This document shows positions 24,403-36,038 of a DNA stretch of 64,000 nucleotides, piece after piece. The translations under genes were made by a program, and so were the position numbers. The DNA lies in the NCBI GenBank assembly GCA_030789695.1, contig CM061132.1:149552597-149616596 (forward strand). The letters are read 5' to 3'. Position 1 is the stretch's first letter, and each line of letters begins with the position of its first letter. This DNA is from Scilla litardierei (Eukaryota > Streptophyta > Magnoliopsida > Asparagales > Asparagaceae). The notes under the pieces are model-generated. The model was given only the letters and a program-made list of their open reading frames with translations. It did no database searches and had not been told where the DNA came from.

Positions 24403-25534
24403 ATGGCAGGAAGGCGATTCACCCATGGTGGAGGCAGTGGTGCGCCCCCTCATGATGAGGAGCCTGAGCTGGAACCCACCAATGGAGAGATGATGCGGAT
24501 GATGCTTCAGATGATGCAAGTGCAGCAGGGCGTGCTCCTACAAGTCCAGAATGCTCCACTTGCTCGAGCTGCCTGGGCACTTCCGGATGCCCCTCGCTCC
24601 GAGCCGGGAGCGAAGCAATTTCGGGAGCTGGGTCCTGCATATTTTGATGGGTCTGAGGGTCCTCTGGCTGCCAATGAGTGGATTCGGAACATTGAGGATA
24701 ACGTGAAGATGGCCAAGATCACCCCGGCTGGATGGGTTGATTTGGCGAAGATGCAACTCAAGGATAATGCTCGGAACTGGTGGGATGCGGAAGAGAAGAT
24801 GCTGGTGGAGCCGATAGCTTGGGCTACCTTTAAGTCCAGGTTTGATGAGGAGTTCTTTCCGAAGGCCACTAGGAAGGAGATATTGCAGCGCTTTATTGAT
24901 CTGAATCAAGGGAGCTTGACGGTGGACCTGTACCACCAAGAGTTCACTAGGCTGAGTCGGTTCGCACCGAAGATGGTGCAGGATGCCGATGAGAGGGCTC
25001 AGAGGTTCCTGCAGGGACTTGCTTTGGAGCTCCAGAGTTTTGTGTCTTCCTCTGATCTGGACTCTTATCAGAAGGTTCTGGTCGCTGCGAGGAGGCAGGA
25101 GCTGAACCTGAGTCAGAGGAGAGGACATGTTTCTGGTGCTGGGAAGAGGCCTATGGAGCAGGCCAGAGCAGTGGTTAGGCCTGGTTTCAGGCCTAATCAG
25201 CCAGCTCAGTTCAAGAGGCCAGGAGGGCATATTCTGAAGACTTGCCATTTCTGCAGCAAGCCTGGCCACATCAAGGATCAGTGTAGGAAGTTTCTGGGCC
25301 AGTGTTTGGTTTGTGGTGATGCTTCTCATGTCGCGAAGGATTGTCGTCATGCGAATCAGCTGCGGAGGGCACCTGTTGCAGCACAGCCGTTGCAGCAGCG
25401 AGCGTCTGTTCCTGCTGGACGTGGAGCAGCTCTTGTTCCACAGAGGCAGGCTTTTCAGCAGGCTATTCCGCCGAGGAGGCAGGCTTTTCTGATGACCGCT
25501 GTGGAGAGCGAGGCTGTGGATGAGGTTATCGCAG
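24403..25534 (+). CDS. gag: Tekay-1 Gag (exon 1 of gag-pol)
   Basis: The ATG at 24403 opens an uninterrupted 377-codon frame. Residues about 70-240 form a retrotransposon Gag domain (AYFDGSEGPLAANEWIRNIE.., NWWDAEEKML, FNEFFP-like FDEEFFPKATRKEIL). Two CX2CX4HX4C zinc knuckles follow: CHFCSKPGHIKDQC (about residue 281) and CLVCGDASHVAKDC (about residue 306). Gag would form the cytoplasmic particle and bind element RNA. After VDEVIAG a GT donor begins; unspliced, the frame ends 14 codons later at 25575. Confidence 0.88.
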
Positions 25535-25647
25535 GTAATCCTCAATCTAGCTGTTACTTTCCTAGCTGGTTTTGATTGTTAGGTTGTGTTGTTTGCTTGA
25601 ACATGATTGTTTGCTAGACTAGGGTTTGATTGTTAATTGCTTGTTAG
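25535..25647 (+). other. Tekay-1 intron 1, between gag and protease
   Basis: Junctions are ATCGCAG|GTAATCC and CTTGTTAG|GTGTGATT, 113 nt, T-rich, with in-frame stops. Removal joins DEVIAG to VILVCTFPARVLFDSGAS in frame, the arrangement seen in intronless relatives (..VVAG-x-ILVNSxPARVLFDSGAS). This explains the apparent gap between gag and pol. Confidence 0.7.
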
Positions 25648-28600
25648 GTGTGATTTTGGTGTGCACATTTCCTGCACGAGTTCTCTTTGACTCTGGTGCA
25701 TCGATGTGCATTATTTCTCGGAGCTTCGTGGAGAATCATTCCTTGTCGACGTCCCCTCTTCCCAAGAGTTGGAATATCGTTACAGGGAATGGCGTGGTCT
25801 CGGTGCATCTTGGTTGCAATTCTTGCTCGTTGGTGGTCTGTGGACATGAGCTTTACGCTGATTTCATTGTCCACGACATCATCAACTATGATGCGGTCCT
25901 TGGGATGGATTGGCTTGCGAGCTTCTATGCTACGATCGACTGTCGGAGGAAGAAGGTGGTGTTCGAGATTCCCGGACATCCAGTATTTGAGTTCAGCCGT
26001 GGTAGCAACTCGCTTGGTCCTGTCAGGTTTCGGGCCAGGCCGGTGGAGGTTGTGGCTATGCAGATGGAGCTGGAGAGGCCAGCGGTTGTGCGGGATTTTG
26101 ATGATGTCTTCCCCAAGGAGATGTCTGGTTTGCCACCTGATCGAGCTTTAGAATTTTCTATTGATCTTGTTCCGGGAGCGCAGCCGATTTCGAAGGCGTC
26201 GTATCGTATGGCACCCGCTGAGTTGGAGGAATTGCGGAAGCAGCTGGATGAGCTTTTGTAGAAGGGTTATATCAATCCTAGTGTGTCTCCGTGGGGAGCA
26301 CCGGTGCTGCTGGTGAAGAAGAAGGATGGTTCGCGTCGCATGTGCGTGGACTATCGGGAGTTGAATGCGGTGACCATCAAGAATAAATACCAGTTGCCTC
26401 GTATCGATGATATTTTTGATCAGCTTGGAGGTTCGAGGGTGTTTTCGAAGTTGGATCTGAGGAGTGGTTACCATCAGTTGAAGGTGAAGAAGGGAGATGT
26501 TCCGAAGACAGCGTTCAGGACGAAGTATGGATACTACGAGTTTGTGGTTATGCCTTTCGGTGTAACCAATGCACCCGCAGTTTTCATGAATCTGATGAAC
26601 CTGATTTTCTACGACTTTTTGGATAAGTTTGTCGTTATCTTTATTGACGACATTCTGATCTATTCAAAGTCGGAGGAGGAGCATGCATCACACTTGAGGA
26701 CGGTGTTGGAGATTTTGAGGAAGCATTGTTTGTATGCCAAGTTTTCGAAGTGCGAGTTTTGGCTGGACAGAGTTGCTTTCCTCGGGCATGTGGTGACTGG
26801 GGATGGTAATTCAGTGGATCCCGAGAAGATCAGGGCCATCAGAGAGTGGCCTGTTCCGCAGTCAGCGTCTGAGATCCGGAGTTTCCTTGGGCTTGCTGGT
26901 TACTATCGGCGCTTCATTAAGGACTTTTCCCGTATTGCTGAGCTGATGACCAGATTGACGAGAAAGGTTGTACCTTTTGTTTGGTCGGGTGATTGTGAGA
27001 ATGCTTTTGGTGTTCTGAGGGAGAGATTGACGACTGCCTCTATTCTTGTTGTGCCTGATCACAGCGGTGGATTTGAGATCTTTTGCGATGCTTCTGGTAA
27101 GGGTCTCGGTTGTGTGTTGCATCAGCACGGGCACGTTGTGGCGTATGCATCTCGTCAGCTCAAGGTTCATGAGAAGAATTACCCAACGCATGATTTGGAG
27201 TTGGCTGCTGTTGTGTTTGCTCTTAAGATTTGGAGGCACTTCTTGTTGAGTGAGAAAGTGAAGATTTTCACCGATCATAAAAGCTTGAAGTATATTTTTA
27301 CTCAGAAGGAGCTCAACATGCGACAACGTCGATGGTTGGAGCTCATGGTGGATTATGAGATTGATTTGCAGTATCACCCTGGCAAGGTGAATATGGTTCC
27401 TGATGCACTGAGTTGGCTTCCAGCGGTGATGATTTTGACCTCGCAGTGGAGATTGCAGCAGGATTTTTGCGAGTCTGGTGTTGAGATTGTTCTTCTTGGG
27501 GAGGCTTCTTCGTTGATGTGTATGCAGATACAGTCGACGATTGTGGATCGGATCAAGGCTGGCCAGGCTGAGGATCCGAAGCTGGTGAAGATTCGGGAGC
27601 AGGTGGAAGCCGGTCTGCGGACTAACTTTTTGATTCACGAGGATGACTCGCTGAGGTTTGGAGCCAGGTTGTGTGTGCCAGCTGGGGATATTAGAGAGGA
27701 GTTTATGGTGGAGGCACACAGTTCGCCGTATTCTGTGCATCCTGGTGGCACCAAGATGTACCAGGATCTTCGTCTGAACTATTGGTGGCATGGCATGAAG
27801 AGGAGTGTGGCTCGGAGTGTAGCCAAGTGTTTGGCTTGCCAGCAAGTGAAGGCAGAGCATCAGCGTACGGCCGGGTTGATACAACCGCTTCCGATTCCGG
27901 AGTGGAAGTGGCAACACATCACCATGGATTTCGTGACTGTACTACCTCAGAGTCCGAAGCAGAATGACGCGATTTGGGTGATCATAGATCGATTGACCAA
28001 ATCCGCGCACTTTATTCCGTTCCGAGTGGGACAGTCCACTTAGGCGCTAGCAAGGAGATATATGGAGGTAAATTCTTTTACTCTCCGTTTTTATTTCTTT
28101 TTCTAGTTTAGACGGTGATGTAACGTGAATCGTGCAGGAGGTCGTACGAATTCACGGAGTCCTCATGAGTATCGTGTCGGACAGAGACACGAGGTTCACA
28201 TCTCAGTTCTGGCAGAGTTTGCAGAAGAGTTTGGGTACGTGTCTGAGTTTCAGCACGGCGTACCATCCGCAGACGGATGGCCAGTCCGAGAGGACGATTC
28301 AGATCTTGGAGGACATGCTGAGGGCATGCATGTTGGATTTCAAGGGTTTGTGGGAGGACCATCTACATCTGGTGGAGTTTTCTTACAACAACAGCTTCCA
28401 GGCGAGTATTGGCATGGCGCCTTTCGCCGCTCTTTATGGGAGGAAATGTCGATCGCCATTGAGTTGGGATGACGTTGGTGACCGGGAGCTGTTGGGACCT
28501 GAGATGATTGTGGAGGCCGTGTATATTGTCAGGAACATTCGGGAGAGGTTGAGGATTGCTCAGGACCGTTTTAAGCATTGGGTGGATGCTAAACGTCGTC

Positions 28601-29040
28601 CTTTGGAGTTTCAGCCGGGCGACCATGTGTTCTTGAAGATTTCCCCGAATCGTGGTGTGATTCGCTGCGGGAAGCGAGGGAAGTTGAGCCCGCGATACAT
28701 TGGACCGTTTGACATTCTGGAGAAAGTTGGCGAGGTAGCCTACCGCTTAGCCTTGCCGACATCTTTGGAGGGAGTTCACAATGTTTTTCATGTGTCGCAG
28801 CTTCGTCGATACATTAGCGATCCATCTCATGCTGTGGATTTCTCGGAGATTACTGTTCGCCCCGATATGACGTATGACCAGCAGCCAGTGCAGATTCTGG
28901 ACAGGCGTCAGAAGTCACTTAAGAACAAGGTTGTCAACCTTGTGAGGGTGATGTGGCGACACGGCTCGCCTGGAGAGTCTACTTGGGAGAATGAGGATGA
29001 GATGCGAGAGCGTTTCCCACTTTTGTTCCCGGACACGTGA
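25648..29040 (+). pseudogene. pol: Tekay-1 Pol: protease, RT, RNase H, integrase, chromodomain
   Basis: The frame is open apart from two TAG codons (26259-26261 and 28041-28043) and the intron at 28068-28137. Protease: VLFDSGASMC at the start. [22 protein letters not shown], catalytic FIDD at 26640-26651, [16 protein letters not shown]. RNase [17 protein letters not shown] to ..[14 protein letters not shown]. Integrase: [12 protein letters not shown] zinc-binding region, then D in [11 protein letters not shown] in VSDRDTRF and E in DGQSERTIQ. The GPF/IGPFDILE region and a chromodomain (about 28890-29030) end at a TGA at 29038-29040. Chromodomains steer insertion to heterochromatin in chromoviruses. 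The two stops probably inactivate this copy, although little else is damaged. Confidence 0.92.
28068..28137 (+). other. Tekay-1 intron 2, inside integrase
   Basis: Junctions are ATATGGAG|GTAAATTC and ATCGTGCAG|GAGGTCG, 70 nt, T-rich. Removal joins ALARRYME to EVVRIHGV in frame, as in intronless relatives (..YxxEIVRLHGVPxSIVSDRD). At 70 nt it is near the lower size limit for plant introns. Confidence 0.65.
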
Positions 29041-29074
29041 ATGTTGGGAAATTCCGAGGACGGAATTTTTCTTA

Positions 29075-29086
29075 AGTTGGGGAGGA
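29075..29086 (+). other. Tekay-1 polypurine tract
   Basis: AGTTGGGGAGGA directly precedes the 3' LTR start TGTAACG at 29087. It would prime plus-strand DNA synthesis. Confidence 0.75.
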
Positions 29087-29379
29087 TGTAACGACTGGTT
29101 TTCATGTATCTGGATTATTATATTATATGTATATGTTTTGGTGGATTTTCTCCTCATGTGTGGTTTTCGTCTCCGTAGCTTTCATTTTCGATCGTTTCGT
29201 CGTGATTTTCTAGCTTCTTCTTTAGAATCGTTGATTTTGGAGTAAGTCATTCGTGACGGGCTTCATATCGGTCATATCTTACTGTTAGATCAAGCCTAGA
29301 AGTCTTAGTAATCGATCCCGGAGCTTCGCGCTCCATTTCGGAACTTTCAGTGCACATTAGCCGGTGTAAGAAGGGGCAC

Positions 29380-29890
29380 CGACCGACTAGATGACGATCC
29401 AGTCGGTTGGAAAACCTTCTTGAACCGACTAGTTGGCTTTGTAAATTTCTCAGGAGTTACTGTTTATCGTTAGTCGGTCTAAGAACATTGGTCGACCGAC
29501 TAGGTTGCAAACTAGTCGGTCAGCAATCGTTCTTTAACCGACTAGCTCTATGATCATTTTTGACACCAAGTACTATTCATTCTTAGTCGGTCTAAGAACT
29601 TTCATCGACCGACTAGATGTCGAACTAGTCGGTCAGTAGTTGTTCTTTGACCGACTTAATCTAAATCCTATTTTTGTACAGGAGTTACTGTTTGGACTTA
29701 GTCGGTCTGCGTTGGTCAACCGACCGACTAGTTTACAAACTAGTCGGTCAGTGGTTGCTCTTTGACCGACTAATTCATTACCCAGATTTTTCCCTAATTT
29801 CGCTGCTTGGTGTTAGTCGGTCACAGCTAATCGACCGACCGACTAGTTGCTAAACTAGTCGGTCAGCCAACCTTCTTTGACCGACTAATC
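29380..29890 (+). repeat. palindromic tandem array in the Tekay-1 3' LTR
   Basis: This is the same five-unit CGACCGACTAG / CTAGTCGGTC array as at 22003-22510, almost unchanged, so the array was present before insertion. Confidence 0.85.
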
Positions 29891-31023
29891 AGTGTCGAAA
29901 CCCTAATTTCTGGGCAGCCGCCAGCACTCTCTATTTAAACCCCACCCACGATTTCTTTCACCCCTCTTTCATTCTCCTGAGCCTCCTTCTTCCCCAAACC
30001 ACTCTCCAACATTTCCCCAAGCCCTTCCTTCCTCCCTTGGAGTTTCCCTCTCCATTTTGGCCTACCACCATGCCCTAGGTCATCCCTCAGTGCCAGGCAA
30101 GTGAAACTTTCCACTTAGGGTTTTGGGCCATGTCTTAGGCCATTTGCTTGTTGTTGGCGTAAAAGAGACTAGGCGACGAAATGATACTCGCCTAGGTGCA
30201 AATTTAGGAACTAGCTTGACAACGAAGCTAGATCCGACATTTATCATGTTGCACAACTACCATGTCATGTTTAATTTCCATTAACGGTACGCAAAATAAT
30301 TGTCATGTCATTGCATTCTTTAAGTGTTCCCGTGATTGCGTAGCTCCGCTACATCTTGTGAAATGATTGAGGCTAGGTGCACCCCTATGCCAAATGGAAT
30401 ACGCTCCTGGTTGTGATCCAGGAAACGAGCTCTTGTGCGGGGCAACCCTGGCTCATTTACTGAGCTCGTGTGCAGGGACCCTGGCTCGTCTACATGTGGG
30501 TATTGGGGGTAAGAGTTAAGCGGCCAATCAACTGGGAGTCTGCCCGATCAGTAACTGCAGTGGTAAGGCGTAAACTCTGGGTTCTGGGGTAGTGTTAAGC
30601 GGCCAATCAGCGTGAACGCCAAACCGTTCAGCTGTAAGGCGTAAACATCTACAAACAACTTGAGACGTGACTAGTGAAAAGATTGAGATTGTTGGTAGCT
30701 TGGCTACTCTTGACTTGTCCTGATAAATTGTTCTCTTGTACTTATTGTTTCACCATGTCTTGCTTGTGCACTCATGTTATAACTGACATGTCATGCATAC
30801 TATAACTGCTAGGTTGTTAGTTTGCCTTACTTTCAGTTTCCTTGCCCAAGTCTTTTAGACTTGCTGACATGTGCCCCTTTACTCTTTTGGGTGACACATG
30901 TTAGACCCTGAGCCTGAGTACATTGTTGAGGACGAGGTGTTTGCTGACGCCGAGCCCGATCTTGTGTTTGGCGAGGAGTACGTGGACACTGGGGACCAGT
31001 CCTAGTGTCTTCGTTGAGCTTTC

Positions 31024-33863
31024 TGTCACGCCCCGCTTCCCAAAAATATGGAGGCGAAGCGTGAGAAGGTCCGCTTAGACTTGAAGCTGCAAAGCTGCAA
31101 GTCCGATAAGCGTCGATCAAATTTAAAACTGCAGGTCCTTGCAACGCGAACGAAACAAAGATAATAATAATTAAATGAGACAAAAGAGATATCTCGGAAT
31201 ATCCATATAATAAGTTTCAACATCACAGAAAAAGCCACCAGGCTAAAAAGAAAAGAGACTAAAGGCCCAAACATGGCCAACAAAAGTACAAAGTACAAAC
31301 GACGGTGCTACGCACCAATGACTAACAAAAGCCTAAAGCAAAATAAAGCTCAACAAAGACTCAAAGAATGGTCACCGGTGTCCACGAACTCCTCGACGAA
31401 CGTATGCTCAGTGTCAGCAACTACCTCGTCCGCTACAACTATCTCTGGCTCAGGGTCTAACATGTGACACCCAAAGAGAAAGAGGCACATGTCAGCAAGT
31501 CTGGAAGACTTGTGCAAGTGAAACTGAAAGTAAAGTGAACAACCTAGCAGTTCTAGCATGAATGCGATGACATGGCAGTTTAAAGTATGTGTGCAACAGG
31601 TAAAATAAAGTAAAGTACAGTACGAGCATGGCATGGCATTTACAAGACAAGTACAAGGCAAGGAAAGTAAGCACCTCGTGCACAGAGATTCCGTCTTTTG
31701 GCTAGAGGGCTGATCAGGCCACTCCTAAGCTCAAGCGACCGTTTATCCCTACCCCTCCACGTGTGTCGAGCCAGGGCCTTACCCCCGAACTTGGAATGCT
31801 CGCTTCTGGATCACGAGCCAGGAAGTGTTTTTAACAAGTATGGCCTAGGGGTGCACCTAGCCAGGGACACGGAAACACGGATTTGTACAAGTATTTTGTA
31901 GCGTGTGCTACGATGCAACAATCAATTTGGATGACATGTAAGATGCAATGCATGGCAGTTAAAAGTACGTACAGTTAAGGAAAGTAAACGTGACAGTTTA
32001 GTATGCATGAACAACAAGTTTAAAGGGTTGGATCTAGCTTCGTTGTCAAGCTAGATCAATTAGGTGACGGATCTAGTTTCGTTGTCAAACTAGACCAAGT
32101 AGGCGTCTAGCCAGCTATCATTTCACTGACTAGTCTCTTTTACGCTAAAAGCAAGGAAGTGGCCTAAAAACATGGCCCTACACAAGAGTTGGCAAGTTTC
32201 ACTTGCCTGCAAGCACGACGTCTGAGCACACCGTCCAATGAGTCCAAAATCACAATTATCCTACGTGCACAAGTCCACCGGCCTAAAGTCCATATTATTA
32301 ACCTTGATTAGTGAATTTAAAACATTTAAAATACTTTAAAAATACTGATTTTAGTCTTGATTAGCATGCAATTGGGTTGGGGGTCCTAGGGGTGCAAAGC
32401 GTTACCTCAACACGACGCGAAAGCTACACCGGCGTCGGGTAGCGACGCCGGGGGTTGGAATAATAGAACGCGCTCCAAGTCCTGATTCCGATATAGTTTC
32501 CTCGCTGGAAAGTTCAGAGCATCAACCCGGGCGACGGTTCCAGATTCCAAAGCTAGCACGTGCGACGACGGGCTACGACGTGCGACGACGTCGTACGCGA
32601 CGGATCCTCGAAGAGCAAGCACCTAGGTGGGGCCCACAGAAGTCCTAGGGGCCTTTGGGGGACCCACAATAACTCTGGAGAACTTGGGGGGCCCACGGTG
32701 GCAAGCGGTGCGACGGGTGCGGGGTTGCGACAAGTGACTCTCGGTCGTACCCCTCCAATGCGGGAGAATCCCTCGGTCGTGCGCTGAGAATGCGGGGCTG
32801 CGACGATTTGGTGTGCAGCGGCTGCGGGGCGAGGCTTGGTGCGAGGGTTCCTATCGGTCAGACCGGTCGGGCGCCTCGGTCAGACGCTTGGGCTGCAGCG
32901 GAGCGGGGGTTGCGATGCGGAGCGGTGGAGCGGGCCGGTCAGATCGATTGGTCCTCTCGGTCGGAGCGGGGTGCGAGCATTGCAAAGGAGCGGCGGGCGA
33001 CTGGGTGCGGAGCGGGCGCTTGAGCTCTCGGTCTGACCGAGAGCTCCCTTCGGTCGGTGCGGAAGAATTGAGCGGAGCGGCTGGGCAGCGATGCGGGCCA
33101 AGCTTGGTGCGGGGGCGGCCAGCGGTCGGAGCGGGGGAACGGAGCCCGTTCTCTCGGTCGTGCGGCTGCTGAACGTCGCAACATTGCGACGAATCGTCGC
33201 AACGTCCAATTTCAAGTTTGGAAGAGGCTAGGGCTAATTTCTTGCGAAAATAGGTCTTCCTAGGGGTTGCTTATATAGTATAGATGGGTTGACTTGGTCT
33301 AGGGCTAAATCTAATAGGATTAGAATATTAAAAAGATTTAAAATTTGAAATTCAATTACTCCAACTCATCCAAGGGTTTGACTTGGTCCAAATGAGCTGG
33401 AAATTGGCTCAAAAATTCCTTAAAACGTTTAAAACTCAAATAAATTTTATTTGGCCGAAATTAATTTAAAAATAAATTATTAAAAATATTATAAACCTTG
33501 TTAAAAATCTAAAAGTGGTCAAATAACCTCCAAAAATTATAAAATAAATATCGTGGTGTTCGTGGCGACGAATGTGAGCTAACTAAGAAGACGGATCTCA
33601 AATTCGACGTCGGACGACGAAACTAAAAATAGAAACGTTTCCCGTCAAGAGTGAGAATCGTCACGTCTCGTCGAGTAAGTTTAAATTGTGGGAAAACGAC
33701 TCGAGAAATGTCGTTCCAAATTAGTGCCACCATTTAATACCCTCAGAGACGTTCACAACGACATATCACACTAAAGTGTTCACAGACGAACAACGTCTAA
33801 AACAAACACGTGCACGGCCAAAGCACGTGCACGAACAACGTACGACGAAAAGTGGTCGTTACA
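31024..33863 (-). mobile_element. solo LTR 2 (Tekay-like group, reverse orientation) inside the Tekay-1 3' LTR
   Basis: The 2840-bp insert reads TGTCACGCCCCGCTTCCC..GTGGTCGTTACA, flanked by CTTTC on both sides. On its sense (minus) strand it starts TGTAACGACCAC and has a TATATAA box at 33271-33277, followed by a GC-rich leader (about 32500-33200). It shares blocks with the Tekay-1 LTR: GCAAGTGAAACTTGCC, AAAAGAGACTAG, GGCTAGGTGCACCCCTA. It carries two copies of the CTAGCTT-hairpin module at about 32030-32100. It has no coding region, so it is a solo LTR. It is one of the youngest events in the nest. Confidence 0.9.
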
Positions 33864-34585
33864 CTTTCCCTTTTTGTTTAGACTGCTATTTTGTTGTCGG
33901 TGCGTAGCACCTATACTTTGTTACGTTGTTCCTTTTGTTGGCCTTGTTCTGGGCCTTTAGACTCTTTCTTTTAGCCTGGTGGCTTTTCTGGATGTTGAAC
34001 TTATTTTTCATGTTGGACAAATTATGAGATATGAGATTTTATTTCTGTCTCTCCTTGTGTTATTATTGTTGTTCCGTTTGTGGTTACAGGGACCTGTTTA
34101 TGTTTTATTGACGCTTATCGGGTTTGGGGCTTCACAGCTCCACTCTCGTGCGGACCTTCTCACGTCTCGCCTCCATTTTAGGGAAGCGGGGCGTGACACT
34201 CATCAAGCTCGATGACTTTGGCCTGAAATTCGGTGGCCTCTGCATTGTAAGCCTCCGCCCACCTCTCGAAATAGGAAGCTTTGGCTCGGAGCTCGATCAC
34301 TTTCTTCTTAAAAGCATCAAACTCCGTCTTGAGCTGAGCCTTCTCCGTCCTCCATTGGAGATCGGCGGATTTGCAGAGGTTCGACAGGGACGAGAGACTA
34401 TTCTTAGCATCTACAGCAGCGCACTCGGCCGCCGCCTTAGCCACAAGGGTTTTCTCCAAGCCCTCCTTCGCCTCCTTCATCCAAGCCTTGAGCTCGAACA
34501 CTTTGCGCTCTGCGTCCGCCACCTGCCAAACTCCTTCGATCAAGTTGACGGCTTGACGACACAGCACGGTGCCAATAACAAACAT

Positions 34586-34650
34586 CTGCAGATTATATTA
34601 GTCAAGGATGACTAACTCAGACGTCAATGGACATAAGGCATATGACGTAC
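34586..34650 (-). other. antisense-ORF intron 2 (Tat-1)
   Basis: Minus-strand junctions are ATACCAG|GTACGTC and ATCTGCAG|ATGTTTG, giving 65 nt. The homologous position in Tat-2 (55604-55678) also has a GT-AG intron. The exons flanking it are conserved while the intron sequence differs. Confidence 0.65.
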
Positions 34651-35452
34651 CTGGTATCCGCTCCCCACAAAGAAGTTGGCCACCCTTTCGAGGTCCAACC
34701 TCTGAAGAAGCTCCAGGTCCCTGGGGAGAATCGAGTTGTCCACCAACCGAGCAGTCATCCCAAAGTCCAGTAGGACCGACTCCTCCTTTCCAACGGCGAA
34801 GGGAGGTTGGTAAAGGCCACCCGTACCGGCCCAGAGGAGCGAGACGAAAGTTGATTGAGCAATAACGCTCGATCGAACTCCACATGGATCGTGTCGACCA
34901 AAGGAACATGCGACACAATGCCAACCCAGGGCCACTGATCCAGAAGGGACATCACAGGAGCCTGAGACGTCGAAGGAGTCTCAATCGCCCCCTGAGACTC
35001 GAAGGGGGCGACCCCCATACCCTTCTCCAATGGCGAAGTGAGAGGATCCTCATCCTCCTCCTCCACTGGCCTCCTTTTTCCTGGCTCCTTCTCCACATGG
35101 GAGGGCATCTCCCGCTTCTGGCTGACAGCTTCGGTCGGCTCAACAACGTCGACAGCATCGACGTCGACCACCATCAGCGGCTCCGAATCCACAACGGAGG
35201 CCAGGGGCACAACATACCGCATGGGGGCCTGACTCGAGGCCTCTCTCGAGGAGGCTCGAGAAGAAGGCCTCGAGGTCTACCTAACCTCACCCCCTTCAGA
35301 AGAAGAGCTTTGGTTGATTGGAAGGGGAGATCGAGAGCTCGACCATTCAGCACGAAAGCTCGACCTTTCGACGCTCCTCTTTTTCTTTCGCTACTCCATC
35401 CAGACTCGATCCAATCCAGAGTCAGCGCTCCGGCGATTTCCGTTGGTCATAT

Positions 35453-35517
35453 CTGCAAACATGGGGCATAATTATCGTGAGTGGCTGTAATGAAGACACA
35501 GAGTCGAAATACATTAC
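35453..35517 (-). other. antisense-ORF intron 1 (Tat-1)
   Basis: Minus-strand junctions are AGCCTGG|GTAATGTA and GTTTGCAG|ATATGACC, giving 65 nt and joining WSL to DMTNG in frame. Tat-2 has the same intron, also 65 nt, at 54744-54808. Confidence 0.65.
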
Positions 35518-36038
35518 CCAGGCTCCACAAAAGGGTCTTCAGCGTATGATTATCCAACAAATACCGAGTCGACCTCCCTCGCCTCAGTCGACCCAGAAGA
35601 CGCTTTACCTCATCAGCCTCGCTCGGCGACAACCTGGCTCTGACCTCCTCCGATTATAACCGAGACTCTCCAATAAGCCCAGGATTTGGAGAACTCCAAC
35701 TGTTGCGTATCGATCACAGGTCGGGAAGGACGACAAACACAAAAGTGTCTTCCCACCCAGGGTCGGAAATCGAAAGGTCGTATATAAGCCTCACTGCCGG
35801 GCGAGCAGCAATATAGTACCACACTTGGCGAGTGTCTGGAATTATCCGGAAGATATACTTGAATAATCCAAGTGATGGTCGAACTCCACGGAGTTCACAC
35901 AGCACGATGAAGCCAATTAAATGGGGAAAAGCTTGGGGAGCGAATCTACAAATGGAAAGCTCTGAATAGCGCAGAACCTCTACAATAAAGGGATGATGAG
36001 GAAACCTGAGTCCTATGCGAAAAGCTTTAAGATACACC

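Larger units (their letters stand above)
21709..34198 (+). mobile_element. Tekay-1: Tekay/Del chromovirus inserted in the Tat-1 antisense ORF
   Basis: The 5' LTR is 21709-24256 and the 3' LTR is 29087-34198 (the latter interrupted by solo LTR 2). The target duplication CTCAT is at 21704-21708 and 34199-34203. Excluding the solo LTR and its duplicated bases the element is about 9.6 kb. It encodes gag with two zinc knuckles, protease, RT, RNase H, integrase and a C-terminal chromodomain. Long LTRs (about 2.5 kb) and a WRHGSPGESTWENEDEMRERF-like chromodomain tail indicate the Tekay/Del lineage. Confidence 0.93.
29087..34198 (+). repeat. Tekay-1 3' LTR (interrupted by solo LTR 2)
   Basis: It is nearly identical to the 5' LTR over most of its length, with TATTTAAA at 29932-29939 and the palindromic array at 29380-29890. 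Compared with the 5' LTR it lacks about 280 bases between two GTCATC copies (22698 and 22981 in the 5' LTR), and solo LTR 2 is inserted at CTTTC (31019-31023 / 33864-33868). Confidence 0.92.

Noticed and set aside
24538..25545. 335-codon minus-strand ORF opposite Tekay-1 gag
   Set aside because: It is a shadow of the gag coding strand, Leu/Arg/His-rich, with no family resemblance; gag on the plus strand has clear zinc knuckles.
26862..27917. 351-codon minus-strand ORF opposite Tekay-1 pol
   Set aside because: It is a mirror frame of well-conserved RT/RNase H/integrase and has no independent support.
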